DNA from: Telmatactis stephensoni
Taxonomy: Eukaryota > Cnidaria > Anthozoa > Actiniaria > Isophelliidae
Direction: 5' to 3'
DNA length: 64,000 nt
Assembly: GCA_029948255.1 (NCBI GenBank)
Contig: JALIZF010001920.1
Span: 372,001 to 436,000 of the forward strand
This document shows positions 39,801-56,481 of the stretch, piece by piece. Numbering within the stretch: the stretch's first letter is position 1; the number at the start of each line of letters is the position of its first letter. Both the position numbers and the translations under genes were made by a program. The notes under the pieces are model-generated. The model worked only from the letters and a program-made list of their open reading frames with translations, had not been told where the DNA came from and made no database searches.

Positions 39801-42542
39801 TTACTTTCCTTGATAAAATATAGTTCCTTTCAATTCAGCAGACTGTTATTACAGCTTTGATGACAACAAGCAAGAGAGCAACAGCGTGGAAAAACTCTAA
39901 AACTAGCTTACAAGTGATAGTTCAAGGCCGTTAAATTTACTCAATTGCCTTTGAAATATCTGCAATTCTGACATATTTTTTTCTGCATGTGAACAAAACG
40001 TACACATGTACAACTAAGCCAATAAAAACACGAGGAGTAAAAAGGCAAATTTATGCTTCAAAGCATTCACTTTCAGAGCATCGAAATTACGGCAAAGCTT
40101 TAAAGCTTAAAAAAGTCTGTAAAAAGGACTTAATCCGCCTAAAAAATTTTGCACATAGAAGAAAAAAAAAATTTCAGTGAAAACATGTATGCTTAGACAC
40201 AAGAAAGTATAGAAAAGTACCTCAAAAGAGCAAATTTGTTGTCCACAACTTTCATGTCAACTTCTTCAACGCCATTTTTGTCTCTTCGCAAAGGACGTCG
40301 ATGACGTCATTTTCAAAATCAAGTTAATCACAACGCTCGTTGTATTTCAATCTCGAAGTAATCTCATGATTCTTAGGAGAATTGATATTTTCATCTGCGA
40401 AATTTTGTTTTAAATGTAAGTTTTTTGCTTATAATTATTTTCCGCTATATTATAAAAGCAATACGGCTCGTGATTTTTTAGGCCTTTTCTCGTGTTCTCC
40501 CAACATCCCGCGTGGTTTATTTAACAAATAGATTCCATTTTTCCGTGCGTCTGTACTCTAATCGATGCACAGATGACGTCAAAATGTGGTGAGAACAAAA
40601 AAGTACGCCACGAGACGAAGTCGAGTGGCGTGACTGTTGTTCTCACCACATTTTGACGTCTTCTGTGCATCGATTAGAGTACAGACGCACGGAAAAATGG
40701 AATCTATTTGTTTTATATAATATTTATCGAAACATTCCAACCAATCAGAGTGCGCGTAAGATTCGATGACGCCATCTATGTGTGTGTGTACTCTAATCAC
40801 ACATGGTTGTTCGACCAATCAGAGCGCGCGTAATATGCCAATTATTATATAATTCCCCGATAAACCACGGAAATCAATCGTTTATTGCTTAAGAAACACA
40901 TAACAATTAGTATAGGAAATCGAACGATCTTGTTCGGATTAATAGGTGCGAGAGAATTTTCAAAACATTACGAGTAACTTTTCATTCCAAATTTTATTGT
41001 ACGAGAAGATCGTGCGATTTTTTTTATAATACACTGTACAAAATTTCTTAGTCGAACATATGGTAAAGTATAGCAAAGCCAAGGGATTTCTCATCTGTTT
41101 GTTTCATTAGAAATGAAGTGACATTTGAGTGGACGAATTTATGACGTCCAGTTTTCTCACTAGCACTGGGAAGAATATATAGCCAAAAGGTTTGCTTCCT
41201 ACCAGTTGGGATTCTTATCCATTCATTCGTCCGTTCGTGTGTTCGTTCATTCGTTCCTTCACCTACTCATTTAATTTATTCATTCTCATTTATTGATTCT
41301 TTCGTATGTTCATTCCGTCTCTGATTTCCTTAACCTGCTTAATGACCAATATTCAGTCCACATATTCAGTAGAAATTCGTAAAGTAAAAATAGCTATACA
41401 GTGTAGAAAAGTAAAATTTAAACTTCAGGGTCTGGTTGTACTAAGGGTGAATAGCGCTATCCAACGGATAAATCCTTATCCATCGGATAAAATCTATACA
41501 AAATCTATACAACTTGGATAACTTTTACCCGGTGGATAACTTTATTCAAGCTTTGTACAACCGGGCCCTGATCTATAATGAATGGACAGTCGATAGTCTC
41601 GAATTGAGCGCGCGCGTTTATTCTGAGGTGACGGATCGAACAAGAGTCACTAGAAATTGAGAGGCAAATTTCGACAGTAAGCTTTGAGAGAAAGAAAGCA
41701 GTATTACAAGTTTTCTCTCATTCTTCGTAGTATTTCTAGACTTTCTACTTTCTCCTCCTTTCGCTAGTTCCCATTAAATTATAAACTACCCATTTTAATC
41801 AAGCTTAGAAATGCAATTCCTTCTTCGTTACACTTATCAATTTATCATTTCATTGTATGTCATCAATTCCATGATGATAAAATATATATGAATATGTCTT
41901 ATAACTTGTTATTCGTTTTTACGGTATCTCCAACCAATGAGTTTAGATTAATATCAATTTGAATAGAAAATATCTCTCTAGTTGAGGTAAATTTAGCTCC
42001 AATTAACGTAACTAGCTGTAATACATACAAACAACCGAAAGAAAATCGCCGATTATTTTATTCATACGTTTGTGAAAGTTTTTCTTTTTGAGATTCGAAA
42101 TCAACATACAAAATAAAAACTGTTCCAAAGATTTTGAGATGTGATTTTAATTTATATTATACACAAATTTCAATTAGTTCAAATTTTATTATTAATGTTA
42201 ATAGACACCAAAATATTCTAAAAATGCTCTTAATTCAACAGTGCAAGCAAAATCAATATTTTAAGCCCTAAAAACTTCATCAAAACTATTTCTCTGCCAT
42301 CAAAATGAGTTGAAATTAATTCAGCTTGACTGAGCTTTGCATTAAGCTCTAATTTTAATTTCTTTCGCGTGATCTTCAGGCGCATGTTCTTATTGTTCTG
42401 TAAATTACACTGTGTTAAGGTACAGATGTAGTGTTCAATATTTGTATAAGAAAACTTCACTGTACTTACCGACACAGTTGCACACATAGAAAATAATCAA
42501 AAATGCACTGTAAAATCCCAAGGAAGCCATTTTGAGCACCAT
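33829..42542 (-). CDS. nicotinic acetylcholine receptor subunit, alpha-like
   Basis: Pentameric ligand-gated cation channel subunit. Exons 42470-42542, 38560-38711, 37606-37650, 36758-36867, 35285-35523, 33829-34544, all in phase: 444 codons plus stop. Exons of 45 and 110 bp are typical of nicotinic genes. Signal peptide MVLKMASLGFYSAFLIIFYV. Cys-loop CDIRVRYWPFDTQKC. Loop C has vicinal cysteines (KQSCCSEKF), the mark of an alpha subunit. Loop D keeps its Trp (GLWITQVW), but the loop B Trp is Phe (FSSFTM). M2 is GERIGFITTLLLAMMVYLLI: the Glu at -1' and absence of a Pro insertion indicate cation selectivity. The M3-M4 loop is short (about 90 residues) and carries CCCC. M4 ends about ten residues before the stop. 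It lies head to tail with the gene at 45343-50787. The ligand could be acetylcholine or another agonist, given the loop B change. Confidence 0.93.
34749..34803. repeat. 55-bp near-perfect hairpin
   Basis: Arms of about 25 bp (GTTCCAATTATCTTTGTTTT and its reverse complement) around GTTCGTGGCATGAAC. It lies in an intron of the alpha-like receptor gene. Possibly a minimal foldback element. Confidence 0.9.
34950..35040. repeat. G/A-rich low-complexity tract
   Basis: GGGGAGG-type polypurine on the plus strand within an intron of the alpha-like receptor gene. No unit is fixed. Confidence 0.9.
36428..36740 (+). mobile_element. tRNA-derived SINE
   Basis: The head has an A box (TGGCCGAGTGGTTAGAGCG) and a B box (GGTTCGGATCC) at tRNA-like spacing, most like tRNA-Ser/Leu. 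An unrelated body with CACCAGGGTTTTTTCTCCGG follows, and a tail with GAGCGCAAGCGCTAGAAGAC and AT-rich sequence. The tRNA part lacks a clear acceptor-stem pairing, so it is not called a tRNA gene. It sits in an intron of the alpha-like receptor gene. Confidence 0.7.
36955..37475. repeat. tandem repeat, unit about 85-90 bp, six copies
   Basis: Each unit contains TAATAGCATTCACTTAGGCC, GAGGAAGCCCAAGTAACAAA, GCTTACTTACAAAGGCCATC and TGGGTAATTTTGTAATAAGA. It lies in the intron between receptor exons 37606-37650 and 36758-36867. Confidence 0.92.
38938..39090. repeat. (GGGAA)n/(GGGGA)n repeat
   Basis: About 28 pentamer units in the first intron of the alpha-like receptor gene. The array changes from GGGAA to GGGGA units near 39050. 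Confidence 0.97.
40524..40852. mobile_element. hairpin MITE, copy 2
   Basis: A 189-bp palindrome (40524-40712) with arms from ACAAATAGATTCCATTTTTC and a centre near GACGAAGTCGAGTGGCGTGA, followed by the two-box tail ending AATTATTATATAA. It is almost identical to the copy at 53050, so one of the two is young. The outer flanks CGTGGTTTAT and ATAAACCACG are themselves inverted, which suggests nesting in a second element. Confidence 0.9.
41426..41570. mobile_element. GGTTGTACGAAG-type MITE, copy 2
   Basis: Ends CAGGGTCTGGTTGTACTAAG and CTTTGTACAACCGGGCCCTG, with internal GGATAAATCCTTATCC and GGTGGATAAC motifs. In the first intron of the alpha-like receptor gene. Confidence 0.88.
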
Positions 42543-43623
42543 GTCCCAAGCAAAGTTCCTCGATGTTTCTTTGCTATCGATGAGTTCATCAAAGCATTGA
42601 GGTCACGGTTTCTGTAATTCTTTATTTATATTATTATTATTATGAATATCTCGGAGTTTTGCTTTTGTCTAGATACGTCGCCATGGTAGCCATGATTCCT
42701 GGAGAGATTACGTATCAATGACATCACTGCTTATGCTGATTGTAGCTGTGAAGCACAATGGCTGCCAAACAAATTCATTCCAAAAGAAACAAATAGAAGA
42801 GAATTAGAAGCTAGAACTGATCGAAAAAAGATTAAGTGCAAATGAAAATTAACGAAATAAAATTTGGAAATGAGGTGCAAAAGAATATGGTATGGTAAAC
42901 CAGAATAATAAAATAATAATAATATTTATTGAGGATACCAACATCATATATATGGTTTACAGAAGGGTCCTCAAGATAAAAAATAATAATAATAATAAAA
43001 TAAATAATCACAAAATGAAAAACCTAAAAATACTTGAAATATGTATTAAGAATATATATAAAAATAGAAATATAGCACGTATTACAGCCGCCTTCCCCCC
43101 CCCCCCCCCCTAACCCTCCTTCCTCGCAAATAGTAAAAATATATAATATTAATTCTAGAGGCACTGTGCTTTTCGCACTCCATGCTTAAAAGCCTCTAAT
43201 GTTTTCGCTTGTCTTAATAAAAAATAACTTGTTCCAAATGTCAACCGAGGAATTAATGGTGGTCCAATGGCCCCACTTCCTACTTGCTATAGATTTCCTT
43301 AAGTTATTCTTTGATCTTGTATTATAATTATGGAAATTATCATTAAAATTAAAATCAAAATTAAAATCAAATTTATGAGCAAAGAGATTATTTATGGACT
43401 TATAAACAAAAATAGCTTTATGCTTGAATGAGTGGATGAAAGGATCGAACTCCTTTAGAATTTGAAAAGCCGAAAAGGATTGACATATCTAAGTCAATAG
43501 ACCTTTCTCCAAAATGGCCACCGCTCATTAGCATAATTTTTTTCAACCTAAGACGTAATGATCCCTAAAATACTTAAAAGCATGTTTCACTTAGTAACTG
43601 TGCAAAAACTGAGAAAGTTCCAA

Positions 43624-43760
43624 AGAAAATCCGCAGAGATATGAATTTTTTAAATTGTGAAATTTTACAGAAAATGTATGTATGTACCTGCTATACCCCC
43701 AGACATACATTTGTCTGTAAAATTAGCAAATTTCAAAAATTCATATCTCTGCGGATTTCT
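43624..43760. repeat. inverted repeat
   Basis: AGAAAATCCGCAGAGATATG...AATTTTTTAAA at the left and its reverse complement ending CATATCTCTGCGGATTTCT at the right, with inner arms around CAGACATACATTTGTCTG. A foldback element is likely, but its outer ends are unclear. Confidence 0.7.
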
Positions 43761-44489
43761 ATTATAACCACGTGAGACTAGGTGTGTAACTGTAATTGGC
43801 TAAGTGACGTTTGGACATCGTAGAAGCTTCGTCATGATTTAACAGACAAATCAGTAATTTCCTATAACTAAAGGTAAAAACTAAGAAAGAAAGAAAAACT
43901 AGATATACTGATGACAAAAGTGAAGGGCTATCCAGCTATGTTAAAGTATTCAAGAAAGGAAATCAAACTAAATAGAACTAGGTACCAAAGTGAACATAGG
44001 GGCTACCGCACCTTTAGTACACAAATAGGCGTGGCTTATCTATAGGCTTCGTAAGCAGAGAAATCTTATACGAGGAACTTAATCTATAGCTAAAAGCCTA
44101 ATGTATTTTGTGGTAAAATGTCTATCACTACGACTAAGTATAACATGTTTTAACGAACTCAAGTTCTTAGCATAAATACAACAGTTTACCAATCCATTAG
44201 GGTCCTAATGTTGGTATATTAATTAATTATTAGATACATCAAACTATTAGTTAAATTCTCTCATAACATAGCCCTTCCCTTAAGTCATGAGTTCCTGCGA
44301 ATGTCAAAGTGCATTGTAGCCTTTCGAACGATAAAAAATAATAGGTTCTTTTTTGTATGTTTTAACCTAAGGCGATAAATAATGAAACCAAACTGATACT
44401 GATAAACCGAGAAATACACCATTTCTAAAATTAATTAAAGTTTAGCTCTTAAGATTAATATCTCGTTATGTGTATACATTTACATTTTG

Positions 44490-44511
44490 TTTGTTTGTTT
44501 GTTTGTTTGTT

Positions 44512-44556
<45 letters not shown>
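44490..44556. repeat. (GTTT)n(GTT)n microsatellite
   Basis: Five to six GTTT units pass into about 14 GTT units. Confidence 0.95.
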
Positions 44557-44557
<1 letters not shown>

Positions 44558-45342
44558 AAGGCTTGACAAAGCTACAGCGTTGTCAAGGACCACAATGAGT
44601 AAAAGATGATAAAAAACTGACGAGTTTAATTGAATCTGAATATTACCAAATGAACGTAAAAGCACTAGTGTAACAATACACTTAAAATATACGAAGAACT
44701 TTTTAATAGTCACAGACATGTTTCGACATTGTCCAATGTCATCTTCAGTGTGAAGTACGTTACAAGATTTGAATCAAATATATGGTGAATAATGATTGAC
44801 AACATAATTCTAAGTAAACAATTAATGACAAAGAAAAACTAAAAATAACTAAGTAAACGAACTTAATAGAAAGAAGAGATAAAATGTTTGATAAAAGAAA
44901 CAAATAAAGAAACAAATAAAAATAAAAATTGCGTATTGGCTTGCAAAACAAGCACATGGTCTACACGACTTTGGTCTGGTCAACTTAGTTAATCAATCCA
45001 TGGCAATGTTCAAAATTGAACTGACCAGGCTGCAAAAAATTTCATTGAAAAGGTCCATGGATTGTGACGATTGGTTTCAAGATCAACAAAAAACATTAGA
45101 AATCAAAAATGTAACATCATATTTACATAAAAGGTTTACATTATATATACAAAAATAGGGAAATTGATTTTGTCCAAAATCCGTATTAGTTTCTTGACAC
45201 ATGTTGACAGTATGATTATTTTGTATACATGTATATATACATATTTTGCAGATTGCATGGAACATCAATGCAAATTCCTATCCCAGACAACATCGGTCGT
45301 ATTTCGAACTGCATACATCATAATACTTCCGATATGAGATTC

Positions 45343-50787
<5,445 letters not shown>

Positions 50788-52490
50788 GATTTGCGCTGCT
50801 GAACTGACTGAACTAAAAGTAATTAATTATGTTCGAACTAATATTTTGAATAATCTATATGCCTTATCTAAAGGACCATCACCTTGGAAACCATTCAAAC
50901 AAAACACCCAACAAAAAGTGTTTTTGATGGCGTATTATTCTTTTGAATATAGCTATTAGCACACAATGTTTCTTTGAAAACATAAAAGCTGAGGCCGAAA
51001 TGAACGTTGAGTAGAAGATTTTACTGATGAAGTGTATAGTGTATGCACGTGGACGTTTAAAACAGCGGCTAAACTGACCTGCTAAAACAAAGTTTTGTTA
51101 TTCCAGATAGGATCATGCATGCAGCGCATTCAAAAGACAAAACATATGAAAATCCAATTATTACGTTGTGTATCCATGCAGAAGCCATTTTGTTCTTAGC
51201 ATGTTGTAGGTGTTATGATTTTGAAAGTGTCATTGTTTGTGCAATTAGTTAATAAGACTATCAAAATTGCATGGTTCACTCTAGTTGGGATAAATTTGAA
51301 AGGATTTTGACTCTTTTGGCCTTTTTGTTTGCCGGTTTCACCTAATAAAACATATACATATATAATTCACAGGATTAACGAGCAAGAATAGACATTTGCT
51401 ACAGTTATATTTTTAGACCTTTCGTCCACATTATTTTAAATACAATATTTTCATGCAAATAGGAAATTTATTTTTTCCCTATTGTCTTGCCCAGCGTAAA
51501 CGAGCTGCAGGAAAATCAGCACCATAGGGGCGTGGCAAGTGACACGAGGGGAAAACATAAATTATATTTATGCCTTATATTTCTCATCAGTTTGTCTAAG
51601 AAAATGCCGTTTCGGTGTAGTAGAGACCAAAAATATAGAAGGAAAAACACAACACAACACAACACAACACAACACAACACAACACAACAAAACAAAACAA
51701 AACAAACAACTGAACAAACCGTGCATCAAGAATATTCGAATTACTGTGGACCGACGTTATTGTCTTGTTGTCCAAATTTACTTTCAAGCCCTAAGAACTA
51801 GAGGGAGCAGGCTAACGGTATTATAAGCAGAAATATGCGCTCATTGTGGTATTGTTTGAACCTTACGTTCATCTCATTGGTTTAAAAACATGAAAATCTT
51901 CCTAAAATATTAGGGCAAAATATCGATATGGGGAATACGCATGGCAAATTGGAAGCATTCTTGGGACATTGTTTGGATCGTTTTGACTTGGGGATAACAC
52001 AAATTGTTCAGTGACGGAGTTTTGTACATTTTTTACCCGTTATCCATAGCCGACAGGTTGATATGTCTTTCCAGGTTGATCTGAAAACTTAGCCGGACAT
52101 TCTAATGATTCTACCATGGGGAAATCGAGGTAGAAAAATAGATAGAGCTAGCTAGAGTCACTTACATAGTTCTTGGTACATTGTTTCTCAATTTCTGTAA
52201 AAACTGGACGAAGATTTCCGATCAAGAAACCAATTTGTATTAAAATAAGTATCTACGCTCTGGCTATTCTGATAAATCCAAAAACTTTAGTCCTACTTTA
52301 AAATGGCTTCATCAAAGTTAAATATGAATATGAATATGGATGTGTTATATTTTAAAGGCAAAAGCTGCGGTTACGTACAATAGCAGCAAGCTTAATAATA
52401 TTGAACAATTTTCTAACACAAAATGACAATTTTTAATAAAAAGCCATGTTAAGTTAAGCATGTAAAGACGCTGCTTGAATGAATAATATA
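50788..52490. other. spacer upstream of the non-alpha receptor gene
   Basis: No exon supported. Contains an (ACACA)n pentamer array at 51645-51690 passing into (ACAAA)n. Presumed promoter side of the receptor gene. Confidence 0.45.
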
Positions 52491-52491
52491 C

Positions 52492-52655
52492 ACCGAATTG
52501 AAATATGGCGGTAAATTTGAATAACTATTTTTTTATACTGACTAGCTAGCCTCTCATTTATGTGAAAACGCGTTTGTGTTTCTACGTGAACACGAGGCTA
52601 GTCAGCCCAGAACAATAGTTATTCAAATTTGCCGCCATATTTCGATTCGGTCAAT
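52492..52655. mobile_element. foldback element (MITE-like)
   Basis: Arms CCGAATTGAAATATGGCGGT...AATAACTATT and AATAGTTATT...GCCGCCATATTTCGATTCGG pair over about 37 bp. An inner pair, CTGACTAGCTAGCCTC / GAGGCTAGTCAG, extends the stem. Confidence 0.88.
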
Positions 52656-52832
52656 AGTTGCATTTGATTATATTTATATAGAAATTGCGCTATATAAATA
52701 TTAAATATTATTATTATTATTATTAGTTGACTTCGCATCTTTCAAATTCCAACCAAAAATTAAAGTGGCCATGCATGACCAAAAATTCGAAAAGAGTGAG
52801 CGCGCATGTGCTGTACACGTTTATAACATAGC

Positions 52833-53043
52833 TACAATCTTACGCGCGCTCTGATTGGCCAGAAAGCTATGAACTATTTGCCCATGAGCCGCACTGCGCG
52901 CGCACTATCTTCATCGTCGTCTTTTTCAAATCGTTCGTTTTTAAGATGGCGACACATATAACGCGCGCTCTGATTGGCTGAAAAACCTATGAACCATTTC
53001 CCCATGGGCTGCACGGCTCCGTTATTAACGTTCTAGGTTCTGT
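52833..53043. mobile_element. 210-bp dispersed repeat, copy 1
   Basis: Very similar to 58977-59195 throughout (ACATAGCTACAATCTTACGC at the start, CTGCACGGCTCCGTT near the end). It contains two CGCGCGCTCTGATTGG boxes and CTTTTTCAAATCGTTCGTTT. Confidence 0.85.
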
Positions 53044-53049
53044 TATTTA

Positions 53050-53378
53050 ACAAATAGATTCCATTTTTCCGTGCGTCTGTACTCTAATCGATGCACAGAT
53101 GACGTCAAAATGTGGTAAGAACAAAAAAGTACGCCACGAGACGAAGTCGAGTGGCGTGACTGTTGTTCTCACCACATTTTGACGTCTTCTGTACATCGAT
53201 TAGAGTACAGACGCACGGAAAAATGGAATCTATCTGTTTTATATAATATTTATCGAAACATTCCAACCAATCAGAGTGCGCGTAAGATTCAATGACGCCA
53301 TCTATGTGTGTGTACTCTAATCACACATGGTTGTTCGACCAATCAGAGCGCGCGTAATATGCCAATTATTATATAAAA
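53050..53378. mobile_element. hairpin MITE, copy 3
   Basis: Palindrome 53050-53240 plus the two-box tail; nearly identical to the copy at 40524-40852. It directly abuts the 210-bp repeat on the left and another MITE on the right, a three-element cluster. Confidence 0.9.
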
Positions 53379-53516
53379 ATCAATTAGACAACAGAAAGCC
53401 GCTTGTCCATTGCTCGGCTACGCCTCGTGCCACTCTTACGTTTGTTAATCGTTCTTTATATTTTCTCTCGTGCTCTATAACGTCATGGGCGCGCGGCTTT
53501 CTGTTGTCTAATTGAT
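53379..53516. mobile_element. MITE with 24-bp TIRs
   Basis: ATCAATTAGACAACAGAAAG/CCGC and GCGG/CTTTCTGTTGTCTAATTGAT are perfect inverted ends around about 90 bp. One terminus recurs at 59205-59230, and the core motif GGCTACGCCTCGTGCCACTC recurs at about 60255. Confidence 0.88.
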
Positions 53517-53862
53517 AATTAACATTGGTCGTATACGTGCCTTTTCATCAGTGAGAGCGCGCGTTATATACCGGATTACTTTATAATAAACAATGAAACA
53601 AATTTAACAAAAAAGATTTTTGCTTTTAAGTACCGCTTGGGTTTCCTGTTCGCAAGCGCATCTTAATCACTCTGAAAACTTAAGATTTCACAAAATACGC
53701 AGACTGCGGTGTTTGAGGGACACTATATTATATTTGGGCTTCCTGTGGTAAGGTGGAACGACAAACGAATCAGCGTAGATGGCCAGTTCTCCCATTTACT
53801 GTGTTATTGTTCCCAGTCACACTCAGCAATACAATATTCTCGCCAGTTTCACAGTGTTTAAA

Positions 53863-53868
53863 GTTTAT
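53863..53868 (-). terminator. polyadenylation signal of copy A
   Basis: AATAAA on the minus strand, about 157 bases beyond the stop codon. Confidence 0.35.
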
Positions 53869-54024
53869 TGACAGTTTAACAGTTGAATGATTCTTACAGA
53901 CATTTAGCATTTTCTTGTTCCTCCGATCCCTTGATCCCCTTAGAGAGGGGACTCAGTGGTAATAGCTACCACTCCTTAATATCAGCTTTGTTTGACAAAG
54001 CTATCCCATAAAAAGTAAAAATTA

Positions 54025-54707
54025 CTAGGCAATAACAAGAGTCCTATAGCACTTGCAACAGGTAGCGATTTCAAACACAGTTGTTAATTTTATACCATTC
54101 ACAATTCTAGTATAAAGAAAGGTGCGCTTACTCAACCTACATCGGCCCTTATTTTTACAACATTTTTCGTTAGCACATTTTATGCGACGAAAATGCAGTT
54201 TTACGGTGCTAGTTATTTGTAAAGCAGAAAATCCCGGCAATTTTACTTCTTTGCAAATAGGTACATGTACAATGTATGAAGAATTAAACGCTGGACTTGG
54301 ACTTGGACTTGGACTTGGACTTGGACTTGGACTTGGACTTGGACTTGGACTTGGACTTTCAGATGGTTCATTAAGAAGTTCAGGTTGTTCAGGTTTTTCG
54401 TCATTGCGGAAAAGTCTGAAGATAAAAGCAAATTAAATAACATAAAATCTAGAGAACATGTAAGAGCTTGAGAGTAAGAGAACTGCATCATATGCGGTAG
54501 AGCCAAGGAGAGGGGGGGGGGGGAGAATTTAAGAGAGAGAGATAATAAATATCTACTTAATTACCCAATCACAGATGGATCGTCCAAGATTCCTTGTGCC
54601 TCCAACTGTTGCTTCACGTCGTCATACGATTTATCGTCAGTTTCTGGGATGACAGCCGTGTAAACCACGTCGATACCAAGAAGGAAAACCACGAGGAAAA
54701 TACGCAT
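54025..54707 (-). CDS. secreted 8-Cys cystine-knot-like protein, copy A
   Basis: Two exons, 54565-54707 and 54025-54415, GT-AG, in phase: 177 codons plus stop, intact. Signal peptide MRIFLVVFLLGIDVVYTA is followed by an acidic prodomain (SYDDVKQQLEAQGILDDPSV; exon junction; LFRNDEKPEQPELL), a Ser-Pro repeat encoded by the (GGACTT)n tract, and a Cys-rich C-terminal domain. Cysteines: one after VPI, then C-x4-CC-x5-C (KCANEKCCKNKGRC), then 26 residues, then CCKC (EIATCCKCYR). The closing (I/V)(P/A)(S/T/V)CC(K/Q)C motif resembles the end of the Spatzle cystine knot (IPSCCKC), and the signal-prodomain-knot order also fits. The Spatzle/neurotrophin link is inference from a short motif; a family-specific cysteine scaffold is the alternative. 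Homologues at 58774 and 63430 confirm the exon structure. Confidence 0.8.
54293..54357. repeat. (GGACTT)n coding microsatellite
   Basis: About 11 hexamer units. On the minus strand they read AGTCCA, that is Ser-Pro, inside copy A of the Cys-rich family. Absent from copies B and C, so it expanded after duplication. Unit-number changes keep frame. Confidence 0.95.
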
Positions 54708-55636
54708 TCTATGTATAAAAAGTTTCATGTTAAATAATGTACTAGTACACTGTACTGTTTGGCGCGCGCGCCACCTTTCTTGTAAATTGTTAACTATTTT
54801 AAGTCACAAATGCTATGGAAGGCAGGGCAATGTATAGCTATATAGAGAACAGAAGTCAAGAAAACAGAAGACAGTAGTTTTATATCGTAAAAGTGGTCAG
54901 CATGCAAGACATCTTGCTAATTACCTCGAGAAACGTTGTCTTCGCCTACAGAGATTCTTAAGGTGTAGTGCTTCTCGATCACTTCTTCAAGTAAAAACTA
55001 CTTAGAAGAACTCTACATTCAGTTATATATACACTCCCTTCTTACCATTAAGCCGTATCATAAATCTATTTTTTCTACCTTTTTTTCTAAAAATGGTATG
55101 TTCAAGGTCACTGAGCAACTCAGCTGAGACCTATACTTTGAGAATAGCTCAATATTAAAATTATTTATACTACCGATGACGTTACTGTGGCCAACGACTC
55201 AGAAAGACACAGAATAATGTCAAATACAATATATGGTAAATTTACTGAACAATCGTAACCTGGAAAGTAGGGACTGACAAACTGCCGGTGTGAGGGATTT
55301 AACAAGTACTCGATATTAAGAGTATGCATATCGATACGGTTGTAGTTTAATAAATATTGCAAACTGTTTTTGTATGAGTACAACATCAATGAAATTACAT
55401 CAAAACTAATTCTGGTATTATTTGTTATGTGGCAGTGATGGCGTCATGGGTGACAACAAGCGGTATGGCAAGCGCATATGATGCAACATTGATTCCGGAA
55501 CCAAAATGGGATATTTTTGACTCTTTGCTAAAAATGAAACAATTTTGCTTCTAATAATAATAAATATGCTAAGAATTAATAGAAATGACTATGCGCATCA
55601 GAGATTCACCTTGCCTGAGAAACAACAAGTCAGGCC
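54708..55636. other. upstream flank of copy A
   Basis: No exon supported; presumably includes the promoter of copy A. Confidence 0.4.
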
Positions 55637-55832
55637 ATGTGTCATGACTTTTTTATCTATCGTATTTTTTAGCTTTTGCGATGAATATTCTATTTACTGA
55701 TTCAGGGTGTGTCTCATGGATAGACAATTAATGGGAGCCTTCGGATCTCGAAAACGGGCATTGATCTCTTTCTTCCGACTGGGTCTGAAACTGCCTCGCT
55801 TTCCCGGATAGATAAAAAAGTCATGACACATA
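55637..55832. mobile_element. foldback element (MITE-like)
   Basis: The ends ATGTGTCATGACTTTTTTAT/CTATC and GATAG/ATAAAAAAGTCATGACACAT are perfect inverted repeats of about 25 bp; the interior is unique. Confidence 0.88.
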
Positions 55833-56481
55833 TTATTCACCTAAACATGTGGTAAACTTTAAGGTCAATATATTTTCCTTGTTATTAAGTGCTTACGTCA
55901 GCTCTGACAAACGATTGTTATTTTAGATCGAGCGTACGTAAATTCATGAATGGTGTTCCTACAGTACATGATTTTAGTAAATATTTGAATATATATTAGT
56001 CCATTAGATACTAGTAAACTTTATTTCCATATTTTTTCGTATCTGTTTGACTTTTATTCATTATAAACTATATAATTTTTAGTTTCACGGGTTAATATGA
56101 TGCACTCAAGTGTACTTGAGTGCGCATACTTTTTTCGTAAGTGCATCCATGGATAATCATGCGAATTTATGTTATCATAAAGATCTATGCTCAATGTACT
56201 TAATTTACCTCTGGCTCTACTTTCTTGACAGTATACACCGGTTTGCACAAACGTTTGCACAGAAAATACAAGCTGAGACCAAAATGAGCATTGGAATAAA
56301 TGTTGATTGGATTATTTTATAGAAGCGAGCAGTACGCGGACATTACAAACAGTACCTGAGACAAGTTCTTGAATTATAAACTCGGTTATCAGTAGCGAAT
56401 TGATTGCCGATAAACATATGAAAATACATGATTTTTTATAAGCAAAGATTTTGAGTTATTATACAATAGGTAATAAGATAA

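Larger units (their letters stand above)
42543..45342. other. spacer between the two receptor genes
   Basis: Contains AAT-rich microsatellite sequence (42900-43090), a C run (43094-43109), an inverted repeat (43624-43760) and TTG/TTTG repeats (44490-44556). No exon seen. The alpha-like promoter and the 3' UTR of the second receptor gene must lie here. Confidence 0.5.
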
